Assembly: GCA_004298675.1 (NCBI GenBank)
Contig: SCRI01000028.1
Span: 1 to 27,875 of the forward strand
Origin: a bacterium
Lineage (GTDB): Bacteria; Vulcanimicrobiota; Vulcanimicrobiia; Vulcanimicrobiales; SCRA01
Direction: 5' to 3'
DNA: 27,875 bases
Shown: piece after piece, positions 1 to 6,686 of the stretch
Numbering within the stretch: the first letter of the stretch is position 1
How the letters are laid out: every line of letters starts with the position of its first letter
Notes under the pieces: model-generated
What the model was told of the DNA's origin: nothing
Database searches by the model: none
The model's input: the letters and a program-made list of their open reading frames with translations, nothing else
Translations under genes and position numbers: made by a program

Positions 1-44
1 AGGATCCCGACGATCTGAGCCTCCGTGAAGCGCGATTTCCTCAC
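1..44 (-). CDS. IS3-family transposase OrfA, N-terminal fragment (cut by window edge)
   Basis: A GTG start at 44 preceded by AAGGAG eight bases upstream opens a frame reading (M)RKSRFTEAQIVGIL up to the window edge. This is the typical beginning of the helix-turn-helix OrfA of IS3-family transposases, which provides DNA binding and is normally joined to the DDE OrfB by programmed frameshifting. Only 14 complete codons are visible. Identification rests on this N-terminal signature, the ribosome binding site and the terminal-repeat-like sequence about 75 bases upstream. Confidence 0.65.
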   Translation of the reverse strand, partial: MRKSRFTEAQIVGI

Positions 45-119
45 GCGGTGGTCTCCTTGCTGGGCACTTAGCCCAAGAGCCCACAAATTCCGCTGGCCTA
101 CTTTCCGGGGCTCAGGTCA
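1..119 (-). mobile_element. Left end of an IS3-family insertion sequence (partial)
   Basis: Read on the minus strand, the element appears to begin at 119 with TGACCTGAGCCCCGGAAAG, which resembles the TGA(T/C)CTG-CCCC type of terminal inverted repeat of IS3-family elements. About 75 bases further in comes the start of an IS3-type orfA. The element continues out of the window, so neither the other end nor the target duplication can be seen. Its insertion cuts the istA gene to its right. The boundary at 119 is inferred from the resemblance of the end sequence and from the point where the IstA protein stops looking like its family. Confidence 0.6.
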
Positions 120-1231
120 GTCTCGCCACGACCGGAACACCGCGGGTGGCGAGCGATTTCTACGAAGTCATCAAAAACGACGATACGGTCGTCGTCGACG
201 CGCACGACCACCTTCTTACCGGCCAGGCGGTAGGGAACGGAGTAAAAGTTGCGCAGCACCTGCACATGGCAGTCGCTGCGCACGCGGTGCTCCGACCAGA
301 GCGCCAGTGGGTAGGGTTCGGGAAGCTGGCCGCGGCGCTCAAGTGCGAGCAGATCGTTGGGAACCTTTCCGGTCTGCGAGTGCGGACGGGCGTTGACCGA
401 CCGTTGGTGCCCGGTAACCGCAGCCTGGAGATCGGCGAGCGTGGCGAACGTTCGGCCGCGTAGGTGCTTCTTGAGCGTGCCGTTGCCGCGCTCCACGCTG
501 GCTTTATCGGTGGGCGTTCGCACCCGCGCCGGTGCGGGCGCCACGCCGTAGTGCGCGCAGAAGGCGGCGAAGTCACGCTGGTATGGGCGCAGCCCCATCT
601 GTCGGCGCAAGACCGCCGAGGTGAGGTTATCTGGCACTAGGCGCTGAGGGATCGCGCCGCTGGCCTGCAGCGCCCGCTGGATGCAGCCCAAGAAAGTTGG
701 TCCCGTTTGATCGAGCACGACCTCCAGGTAGCGCCAGCGTGAGTGCGGCCAGATCATCTGGAAGCACCAGGTTCGTACCCGCCGCCCCTGATGATCGACG
801 CGTGCCAGCTCGGTAAAGTCGACCTGCGCCTCTGCGCCGGGCAGATGCTCCAGCCGCTCGTAGACCTTGGGCTCGTGATGGCGCAGCCGGCGCACGGCGC
901 GCTTGACGGTATCGTAGCAGCCGGTGAAGGCCAGGTCGGTGCGCAGTTCCTCGTAGATGCTCCAGGCGGTGCGGCCGACGGCGGTGAGTTCAGTGATGCG
1001 ATCGAGAAAAGGGTCCAGCTTTGAGGGCGGAGTTGCCCGTTGCGGGGCCTTGGCGCCACGGTCGATCTTGTCGAGGTGCCGCCGCACGGTCTTGGGGCAG
1101 ATCCCGAGACGGCGGGCGATCTCCCGGGTTGCCATCCCCTGGCCATGCCAAAGACGGATGGTCTCAAAGAGTTCCAAGCGAATCACCTTTCCCTCCGGAG
1201 CCGTCGGTCTGTGGCGGCTCCGGAGCTTCAT
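98..1231 (-). CDS. istA: IS21-family transposase IstA, C-terminally truncated
   Basis: This is a DDE transposase of the IS21 type. A helix-turn-helix lies at about residues 20-52 (REIARRLGICPKTVRRHL). The catalytic core has D138 in AQVDF, D201 in VPDN and E247 in SVERGN. A C-terminal beta domain follows (NFYSVPYRLAGKKV). IS21 IstA proteins usually continue well past the HPR motif seen near residue 362. Here the last residues (TDLSPGK) are encoded by the terminal repeat of the IS3-type element at 1-119 and end at a TAG within it, so the protein is truncated. The partner ATPase gene istB, expected downstream, is not in the window. The ATG at 1231 has no good ribosome binding site. A GTG at 1186 preceded by GGAGGG gives a start more like the family. 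The copy is probably not autonomous. Confidence 0.85.
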   Translation of the reverse strand: MKLRSRHRPTAPEGKVIRLELFETIRLWHGQGMATREIARRLGICPKTVRRHLDKIDRGAKAPQRATPPSKLDPFLDRITELTAVGRTAWSIYEELRTDLAFTGCYDTVKRAVRRLRHHEPKVYERLEHLPGAEAQVDFTELARVDHQGRRVRTWCFQMIWPHSRWRYLEVVLDQTGPTFLGCIQRALQASGAIPQRLVPDNLTSAVLRRQMGLRPYQRDFAAFCAHYGVAPAPARVRTPTDKASVERGNGTLKKHLRGRTFATLADLQAAVTGHQRSVNARPHSQTGKVPNDLLALERRGQLPEPYPLALWSEHRVRSDCHVQVLRNFYSVPYRLAGKKVVVRVDDDRIVVFDDFVEIARHPRCSGRGETDLSPGK

Positions 1232-1246
1232 GTTCGAGGGAAAGGT

Positions 1247-1300
1247 GGGGGCGTTTTCTTTCTCGCTACCCGGGGGCGCCTTGATTCTCCCTCACAGTCA
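1247..1300. repeat. Possible outer end of the IS21-type element with repeated GGGGGCG
   Basis: Upstream of istA the heptamer GGGGGCG occurs at 1247-1253 and 1272-1278, 25 bases apart. IS21 elements carry multiple short repeats at their ends. Read on the minus strand, TGACTGTGAG starting at 1300 could be the terminal sequence, but no opposite end is available for comparison. Positions are tentative. Confidence 0.25.
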
Positions 1301-1316
1301 GGTGGGCGTGGCTGCG

Positions 1317-1545
1317 TTACTCTTCCTCTTCCCCGCCCTCTAGCGCCAGATAGGTCACCACATCCCAGGCGTTGTGAATCCCGATCACGATGAGCAGCAT
1401 CGTGGCGGCCGCAAGGGCGAAGAGCGCATCTGCTGGTGATCTTGGCAGCAGCACCGCTGTCACGGTAATCGTAAGCAGCCGCTGCGGACCCGGTGATCGT
1501 GTAGAAGCTCGACCACGGAGCGATGAAGAGCGTAGCGGTAGTCAT
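1317..1545 (-). pseudogene. Remnant of a small integral membrane protein (frameshifted, internally deleted)
   Basis: An ATG at 1545 with GGAGG six bases upstream opens a frame reading MTTATLFIAPWSSFYTITGS, which resembles the N-terminus of a family of roughly 150-residue bacterial membrane proteins (PWxxFYxIxGSxAGAL...). The rest of that family's pattern appears in another frame: ALFALAAATMLLIVIGIHNA, followed by WDVVTYLALEGG, an acidic tail and a TAA at 1317. The two halves are out of frame, and the family's middle membrane segments are missing, so I infer an internal deletion with frameshift around 1470. The family resemblance is from memory and no function is known to me. The remnant lies between the IS21 element and the ABC operon. 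Confidence 0.5.
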
Positions 1546-1603
1546 GGGCGTCCTCCGGCATGTCACCGCTACGACACCGTGGGATTTCAGCCCTAGGCCC
1601 GCC

Positions 1604-2305
1604 TCACACCGCGCGGCGATGGAGCTGCGCCTCGGCGCGCTCGCGTTCCTCGGTCGAAAGCAGATCCAGCAGGCGTTCGCGGTTCGATGGGCGGCCCGGA
1701 ACCTCGGCGATAACCCGTGAGGGCGAGCCGGCCAGCACCACCACCCTTTGGCCGAGCCGAAGCGCCTCATCGACATCATGCGTCACGAAGACCACGGCCG
1801 CTTTGGAGTCGGCGACGATCCCGGCCAACAGATCCTGCAGCACGCGGCGGCGCAGCGCATCGAGTGCGGAGAACGGCTCGTCCAGCAGTAGGACCTCGGG
1901 CTGGCGCACCAGCGCTCGCGCCAGTGCGACGCGCTGTGCCATGCCGCCGGAGAGCTGCTTGGGCAGCAGATGTGTCGCCGCCGCCAAACCGACGCGTTCG
2001 AGCAGCGGCGCCACACGCGCGCGCTCCTCGTCGTCGCGAGCGGCGAACGCTACGTTCGCCGTCACGTCCCGCCATGGCAGCAGGCGCGGCTCTTGAAAGA
2101 CGAAGGCCACTTTGCCCTGCACGGCGCGCACGCCGCCGGCGATAGGCGTCAGCCCCGCAATGGCGCGCAGCAGCGTGCTCTTTCCGCAGCCGCTAGCTCC
2201 CACCACGCTTACTACCTCGCCGCGCTCCACGCTCAAGGTGAGCTGATGCAGAACCTCGCGCCCGCCGAGGGTGACGGTGAGCTCGTGCAGATCGATGCCC
2301 TTCAT
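1604..2305 (-). CDS. ABC transporter ATP-binding protein, nitrate/sulfonate/taurine (SsuB/TauB) type
   Basis: This is the cytoplasmic ATPase that powers uptake through the permease encoded just upstream. Walker A is GASGCGKST (residues 36-44), the signature is LSGGMAQR (118-125) and Walker B is VLLLDEPFSALD (from 138), with a following H-loop (VTHDVDEA). The 233-residue length and the Q-loop context FVFQEPRLLPWRD are typical of the SsuB/TauB/NrtD group. Its ATG overlaps the permease stop in an ATGA (2302-2305), indicating translational coupling. It is the last gene of a three-gene operon. The substrate cannot be fixed from the ATPase. Sulfonates, nitrate or other small organic compounds are all possible. 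Confidence 0.92.
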   Translation of the reverse strand: MKGIDLHELTVTLGGREVLHQLTLSVERGEVVSVVGASGCGKSTLLRAIAGLTPIAGGVRAVQGKVAFVFQEPRLLPWRDVTANVAFAARDDEERARVAPLLERVGLAAATHLLPKQLSGGMAQRVALARALVRQPEVLLLDEPFSALDALRRRVLQDLLAGIVADSKAAVVFVTHDVDEALRLGQRVVVLAGSPSRVIAEVPGRPSNRERLLDLLSTEERERAEAQLHRRAV

Positions 2306-3063
2306 GTCGCCAACCCGTCCGTCCAGCGTAGCCAGCGCCGCTCGAGCGCGCGCATGCCCATTTCACTGAGCTTGCCGCAGAGCGCCAACAGCAAAATCGC
2401 GGCCAACACCTCGTCGGTGCGCGAGGTCTGCTGCCCCTCGATCAGCAGAAAGCCGAGGCCGCGCGTTGAGGCCAATAGCTCCGCCGCCACCAGAAAGAGC
2501 CACGCTTGAGTGAGCCCCACACGCGCTCCCACCAGCAGCGATGGTAAGGTCGCAGGTAGAACCACGCGCAGCGCCAGCCGCCAGCCGTCGTAACCATAGA
2601 TGCGTGCCACTTCCACCAGCTTACGATCCACGCCGCGAATCCCCGAGACCAGATTGACGTAGATGGGGAAGAAGGCTCCGATGGCCACCAGCACGATCTT
2701 GGCGCTCTCGCCCACGCCGAGCCAGATCAACAGCAGGGGCACCCACGCCAGCGATGGTACTGCCCGCACCGCTTGCAGCGTGGGATCGAGCAGCTCCTCG
2801 CAACGTCGCGAGAGGCCCACGCACGTGCCCAGCAGCACCGCCACGGCGAACGCAGCGGCGAAGCCGATGAGAACGCGTTCGACACTGGCCCCCAGATGTT
2901 CCCAGAGCGCGCCGCGCGCGGCGAGCTGCTGAAGATAGAGCCATACCAAACGTGGCGAGGCGAGTTGATACGTTGGAATGCGGCCCGTTGCCGTGAAAAC
3001 GAACCAGCCCGCGAAGAGCGCCGCCGGTGCCGCCAGCGGTATCCAGCGTGTGCGCTTAGCCAC
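2302..3063 (-). CDS. ABC transporter permease, SsuC/TauC type
   Basis: This inner-membrane permease has 253 residues and about six hydrophobic segments, the first near the N-terminus (AAPAALFAGWFVFTAT). It carries the cytoplasmic EAA-like loop that docks the ATPase (EVARIYGYDGWRLALRVVLP, then ATLPSLLVGARVGL). These features match the binding-protein-dependent permeases for sulfonate, taurine and nitrate. The ATG at 3063 overlaps the binding-protein stop by eight bases, and the gene end overlaps the ATPase start by four. It presumably acts as a homodimer with the flanking ATPase and binding protein. Confidence 0.92.
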   Translation of the reverse strand: MAKRTRWIPLAAPAALFAGWFVFTATGRIPTYQLASPRLVWLYLQQLAARGALWEHLGASVERVLIGFAAAFAVAVLLGTCVGLSRRCEELLDPTLQAVRAVPSLAWVPLLLIWLGVGESAKIVLVAIGAFFPIYVNLVSGIRGVDRKLVEVARIYGYDGWRLALRVVLPATLPSLLVGARVGLTQAWLFLVAAELLASTRGLGFLLIEGQQTSRTDEVLAAILLLALCGKLSEMGMRALERRWLRWTDGLAT

Positions 3064-4051
3064 CGGAGACCGCGACGTGCGCGGGCGCCGAGTCGATCAG
3101 CGCGACCAGATCTTGCCGCAGATTCGCTCCTGGAACGGCGAGGTGCTCGGCTTCGATGATGGGGATCACCGCTTCAAGCGCCTTACGGTAGGCCGCGCCG
3201 GGCACGGGATCCGGGTAGTGCGTGCGCTCGCGAATCTCAATATCGGCGACGCGGAGCGAGATGCCGGAGGCCTCCGCCAGGATTTGACTGGTTTCATGCG
3301 GATAGGCGATGGCGTAGTGACGCGCGCGTTCGTAGGCACGCAGCACCGCCTGCGTGAGCTCGGGATTGGCGTTGATGAAGTCTTCGCGCGCATTGAGCGC
3401 GCCGTACGTGTTGAAGTTGAGGTTGCGGTAGAGCAGGCGCGAGCCCGCGTCGAGTTGGGTCGCCGCCATGTACGGATCGAGTCCCGCCCAGGCGTCCACG
3501 TTGCCGCGTTCCAACGCCGTGCGCCCGTCGCCGTGCTGCAGGTCCAAAATCTCCACGTCCTGCTGCGTCAAACCCACCTGGTGCAGCGAACGTAGCAGGA
3601 AGAACCACGGATCGGTGCCTTTGGTAGCCGCAACGCGCTTGCCGCGCAGTTCCTTGACGCTGCGCAGCGGCGAGTTCTTGGCTACGACCAGCGCCGTCCA
3701 TTCGGGTTGCGAGTAGAGGAAGACGGTCTTGATCGGCGAGCCGTTGGCGCGCGCCAAGAGCGCGGCGCTGCCTGCCGTGGAGCCGAACTGCACCGCGTTG
3801 CCGGCCAGTAGTCCATTGGCTTTGTTGGAGCCGAGCGAGAGCAGCCAGTCGATCTGCACGCCATGAGGTCGCAGCGCATCTTCGGCCCAGCCGAACTTTT
3901 TGAGTACTAGGCTCGCGGGATTGTAGTACGCGTAGTCGAGCCCGATGCGTTTGGGAATGGCCGCTCGCGTGGCGTTGGGGAGCGCCGCCGCTCCGACGGC
4001 TGCGGCGAAGCCGGCAATCAGCGTCCGCCGGCTGAGAGTCTGCCTAGTCAT
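3056..4051 (-). CDS. ABC transporter substrate-binding protein, SsuA/NMT1-like, Tat-exported
   Basis: This is the periplasmic binding protein of the ABC uptake system, 331 residues. The N-terminus has a twin-arginine signal (LSRRTLIAG, residues 6-14), a hydrophobic stretch and a cleavage region near ATRAA at about 31. The mature part matches the aliphatic sulfonate/nitrate/taurine-binding family: an opening IGLDYAYYNPASLVLKKFG, a central SVKELRGKRVAATKGTDPWF and AYERARHYAIAYP in the second lobe. GGAGG sits four bases before the ATG at 4051. It is the first gene of the operon. The Tat signal suggests folding before export, possibly with a cofactor or simply by lineage habit. The substrate is unknown. 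Confidence 0.9.
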   Translation of the reverse strand: MTRQTLSRRTLIAGFAAAVGAAALPNATRAAIPKRIGLDYAYYNPASLVLKKFGWAEDALRPHGVQIDWLLSLGSNKANGLLAGNAVQFGSTAGSAALLARANGSPIKTVFLYSQPEWTALVVAKNSPLRSVKELRGKRVAATKGTDPWFFLLRSLHQVGLTQQDVEILDLQHGDGRTALERGNVDAWAGLDPYMAATQLDAGSRLLYRNLNFNTYGALNAREDFINANPELTQAVLRAYERARHYAIAYPHETSQILAEASGISLRVADIEIRERTHYPDPVPGAAYRKALEAVIPIIEAEHLAVPGANLRQDLVALIDSAPAHVAVSGG

Positions 4052-4081
4052 GTCGCCTCCGGATGAGATGGGAAAGCGAAG

Positions 4082-4102
4082 ATTATCAAAGTAAATCTAC
4101 TT
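4082..4102 (-). promoter_or_regulatory. Putative promoter and operator of the ABC operon
   Basis: About 30 bases upstream of the binding-protein gene, minus strand, lies GATAAT (4082-4087), a good -10 match. Directly upstream of it is a perfect inverted repeat AAGTA-GATT-TACTT (4089-4102). The palindrome would lie between the -10 and -35 boxes, a usual operator position. No clear -35 is seen and the cognate regulator is not in view. Confidence 0.35.
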
Positions 4103-4239
4103 ACATGCTACGGTATCCGGTTGCGCCTCGTCCATACCCCCACCGAGGGAAGTGGCTGTATCCAAATCCTTGCCGGGGTGCAGACCCTCCGATATTTCGT
4201 GGCCAGCCGTGTCACGTGCTAGGGTCGCCTCCAGCGGCC
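4103..4239. other. Intergenic stretch, no gene seen
   Basis: This stretch lies between the ABC operon promoter and the end of the leftward toxin-antitoxin operon. Frames here are short and have no family features. A small hairpin (CCAC...GTGG around 4140-4155) and GC-rich complementary patches are present. They do not match a riboswitch consensus I can recognise. Confidence 0.3.
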
Positions 4240-4899
4240 CTAGTAGCCGCGCTCACATGACGCTCGCATCCTTCTCCCGAGATCAATCCACCAGGATGCC
4301 AACGCCTGCGGACCTCTGGCGATTGGATGCGGTGTGAGAACACATAGCGTGCCGTTAGACCATGCGACCTCCCCTATGGTGAGGGCTACGCCCGCGATGC
4401 GCTCGTAGTCCGCACGGTACTTCAGGCCGTAAAAAACAGCGAACGTCGGTCGAAATGTCCGTAGCCGGGCGGCAAGCGTAACGATACGCTCGGCGCGGAA
4501 CCTACTTCGATCCGCCTCTTCGGCCAGGTTGCGGGCGTGAAGCGCGGATAGCTCGGCGACGACCGTCTCACCATCCGCTGTTCCCCATTTGTCGCGCTGA
4601 TATAGACTAATCGCGGTGAGGTCTGCAGGCCTCCCTTGAAACGCAAGAAGCAATTGGATGAGGCGACGCCATGTCGGCTGAGTTGGTGGCCTCTCACCGG
4701 TATGTAGGGTGGTAAAGCCGCACGCGAGATGGTGCTGCAGGCAGTCGATGAGGTCGGTCCCGCCCAAGCGAAGCCAAGCCTCGCAGCTGGCATGGCCATC
4801 GCTGCCACCGGGCTCCATTCCCACAAACCAGTAGGGTGCATTCCAGCGTCCGTAACCGAACCACGATCGAGCCGCGCGCTCCATAGCGCCCGGTTTCAC
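4240..4899 (-). CDS. Unknown protein with uracil-DNA-glycosylase-like motifs, coupled to a toxin gene
   Basis: This is a 219-residue protein I do not firmly recognise. Three motifs occur in the order expected for the uracil-DNA-glycosylase fold: YWFVGMEPGG (residues 23-32, like the GxDPG loop), RPTFAVFYGLKYR (150-162, a core strand then loop) and VLTPHPIARGP (188-198, like the HPS loop). The usual catalytic Asp/Asn is not evident. The GTG start at 4899 overlaps the toxin stop (GTGA), so it is translated as the third gene of the toxin-antitoxin operon. An alternative ATG at 4884 would break the overlap. It may be a nucleic-acid-related accessory or simply a hitchhiker. Function is inference only. 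Confidence 0.6.
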   Translation of the reverse strand: MKPGAMERAARSWFGYGRWNAPYWFVGMEPGGSDGHASCEAWLRLGGTDLIDCLQHHLACGFTTLHTGERPPTQPTWRRLIQLLLAFQGRPADLTAISLYQRDKWGTADGETVVAELSALHARNLAEEADRSRFRAERIVTLAARLRTFRPTFAVFYGLKYRADYERIAGVALTIGEVAWSNGTLCVLTPHPIARGPQALASWWIDLGRRMRASCERGY

Positions 4900-5156
4900 G
4901 TGCGGTAGACCTCCCGGCGGTGTCCAATCTTTAGTACCAGAACGAGCAGCGTATCGTCATCGATGTCATAGATCACACGGTAGGACCCAACGCGGATCCG
5001 AAGCATGCTACCGCCGCCCTCGAGCTTCTGATGACCACGCGGCCGGGGATTTGATGCTAGGGCGTCGATTACGCGCGCGATGCGCCGTTGGTCGGCGGTC
5101 CCAAGGTCAAGGAGAGTCTTGCGGGCAGCCCGAGTGAACTCGATACGATAGGTCAC
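4896..5156 (-). CDS. RelE/ParE-family toxin
   Basis: This 86-residue basic protein has the RelE-superfamily layout: MTYRIEFTRAARKTLLDL at the start, a central IARVIDALASNPRP, then GGGSMLRIRVGSYRVIYDI and the closing VLVLKIGHRREVYR. RelE-type members cleave mRNA on the ribosome. The R-x-G-x-Y-R-V-I-Y core and the terminal HRREVY are family hallmarks. It starts with GTG overlapping the antitoxin stop (GTGA at 5153-5156). Its end overlaps the next gene in the same way. It is expected to be held inactive by the antitoxin encoded upstream. Confidence 0.9.
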   Translation of the reverse strand: MTYRIEFTRAARKTLLDLGTADQRRIARVIDALASNPRPRGHQKLEGGGSMLRIRVGSYRVIYDIDDDTLLVLVLKIGHRREVYRT

Positions 5157-5422
5157 GCGCGGTGAAGATCAGCCTTGATGACTTCCCAGGAGATCGTCCC
5201 ATGCTTCCGTGCGTCCTCGCGTGCAGTGCGCGCATCGGCGAGATCTTCCGCGTCCTCTAAGCGCTGAAGTGCCTCCAGCGCCGCTAGTGGCACCAGGGCC
5301 GCCACCGCTTTGCCGCGGCGCGTAAGGATGACCTCCTCCCCGCCGTAAGCGACCCGGCTGACGATCTCGCTGGCGCGCTCGCGCAGCTCCGTCGCCGCCA
5401 CCGAACTGTATGTTTTGGCCAT
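5153..5422 (-). CDS. Phd/YefM-family antitoxin
   Basis: This 89-residue antitoxin has an N-terminal Phd/YefM DNA-binding domain (SSVAATELRERASEIVSRVA, then EEVILTRRGKAVAALVPLAA). A charged C-terminal tail (about 55-89) would wrap the toxin. It binds and neutralises the RelE-type toxin encoded immediately downstream and, in this family, represses its own promoter. The ATG at 5422 lies two bases from a perfect palindrome that also overlaps the predicted promoter. No Shine-Dalgarno sequence precedes the ATG, so the transcript may be leaderless. Confidence 0.9.
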   Translation of the reverse strand: MAKTYSSVAATELRERASEIVSRVAYGGEEVILTRRGKAVAALVPLAALEALQRLEDAEDLADARTAREDARKHGTISWEVIKADLHRA

Positions 5423-5423
5423 A

Positions 5424-5460
5424 ATGTACTAAACGTACATAAAATACGACGTGGAGTCAA
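5424..5460 (-). promoter_or_regulatory. Promoter and palindromic operator of the toxin-antitoxin operon
   Basis: On the minus strand TTGACT (5455-5460) and TACGTT (5432-5437) are separated by 17 bases, an acceptable -35/-10 pair. The perfect palindrome ATGTAC-TAAAC-GTACAT (5424-5440) covers the -10 box and the expected transcription start, ending two bases before the antitoxin ATG. YefM proteins are known to recognise palindromes built on TGTACA, so this half-site fits autoregulation. The predicted start point leaves almost no 5' leader. Confidence 0.6.
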
Positions 5461-5532
5461 GATACCACATGGCCATCGATAGCGACCGTCCGCCCGCTAA
5501 GGCAGCCTGCCGGCCAGACCGATAACCAGCCC

Positions 5533-6686
5533 ATGACAAGCCGGGAACGCGACGACGCCCTCCAGCCGCGCATCCTTGCGCATTATCAGATGGTCGGCCC
5601 GTTGCTGGAGCGCAGCTTCGCCGGCGCTCCCATCGTCTACGCCAGCTTTCCCGCCGGCTTCGAGCAGCCGGCGCGCTACCGCGTGCTGGGCATACCGCTC
5701 TCGGAGCGCAAGCTGCTGTGGGCGTGCCACCGCTACGACGCGGTCGAGTTCTACACGTGGGCTCCGCTCCCGCAAGACGAAGACCGGCTGCGTTTTGCCC
5801 GCATCCTCGTCGAAGGCTCAGCGCTTCCCAAAGCCCATGCCGCCATCGTCACGCAGGCGATGACTGGCCGGACCTGGTGCCGCAGACGCAGCCTTGCGTC
5901 GATGCGCGAACGCAGGCGCTCATTCATCGCCTTGAGGCCGCCGCCGTCGGCACAGACCCCGCCGCCTTCGAACTCGCCGTCTGCGACACGTTCGTGCAGC
6001 TGGGCTTCGCGGCCACGCATCTGGGCGGTCACAAGGCCCCCGACGGCTACGCCGACGCGCTGCTGGGATCGCTGGGCTATCGTGTGATGCTGGAGTGTAA
6101 GACCGGCAAGCAGATCGTGACCAATCCCGACGCCGCCGAGGCCGCCAAGTATCGGGATGCGTATGGTGCCGGCTACTGCGCGTTGATCGGCCCAGCCTAC
6201 AGTGAGGAGATGGAGCTGCTCCACGAGCTGCAGACGCATGCCGTCACGGCCTTCACCGTCGAGGACCTCAGCACGCTGCTCTCGATCGGCGCGAGCGCGT
6301 GCGAAGTTCGACGCATCCTCACGCCCGGCTTCGCCACGGACGTGATCGGCGATCTTCTCTGGGAGCGCACGCACGGCGCGCGCAAGCGCCTCGCCGACGT
6401 CGCCGCCTTCGTGCGCGATGCTGGCTGGCAGGCACAGGTAACGGCGGCGCAGGAAGGTGGGCCCACCAATGCACCACTGTTTACCGTCGATGCCGCCATG
6501 ATGCTCGTCGACGCCGCGCTCCGCCAAGCCGGCAGTACGCAAGCCTGCACGAGAGAAGAAGTGCAGCAGGCTTTCGAGCACCTCACCAATCCGCTGACGG
6601 ACGCCGCCGTCTGGACCGATGAAACGCACCATGCCATCGTCATCACGGCACAACTGCAGCCTTCACCGGAGCTCCGCGGCGCGTAA
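5533..6686 (+). pseudogene. Frameshifted PD-(D/E)XK nuclease-like gene
   Basis: Two frames together make one protein of about 384 residues. The first (from ATG 5533) looks coding up to about 5859 and then turns into Arg/Ser/Pro-rich noise. The second frame becomes coding from 5859 (DDWPDLVPQTQP) to the stop at 6686. One missing G at about 5859 explains the break. The second part has a PD-(D/E)XK signature: Asp in APDGYADAL, then VMLECKTGK with the E-x-K pair, as in restriction-type endonucleases. It is followed by YGAGYCALIGPAYS and FTVEDLSTLL. The first part I do not recognise. It may encode a restriction-like nuclease with a separate N-terminal domain. Its end overlaps the convergent gene at 6663 by 24 bases. 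A sequencing error is an alternative to true decay. Confidence 0.6.

Noticed and set aside
4130-4200. Possible riboswitch (SAM or similar) upstream of the ABC operon
   Set aside because: There are complementary GC-rich patches but no match to a riboswitch core I can name. The predicted promoter would also lie downstream of this stretch, so it would not be transcribed with the operon.
5751-6653. Minus-strand open frame of 300 codons opposite the nuclease-like pseudogene
   Set aside because: It lacks recognisable motifs, whereas the plus strand carries a D...ExK nuclease signature. The long antisense frame fits high GC.
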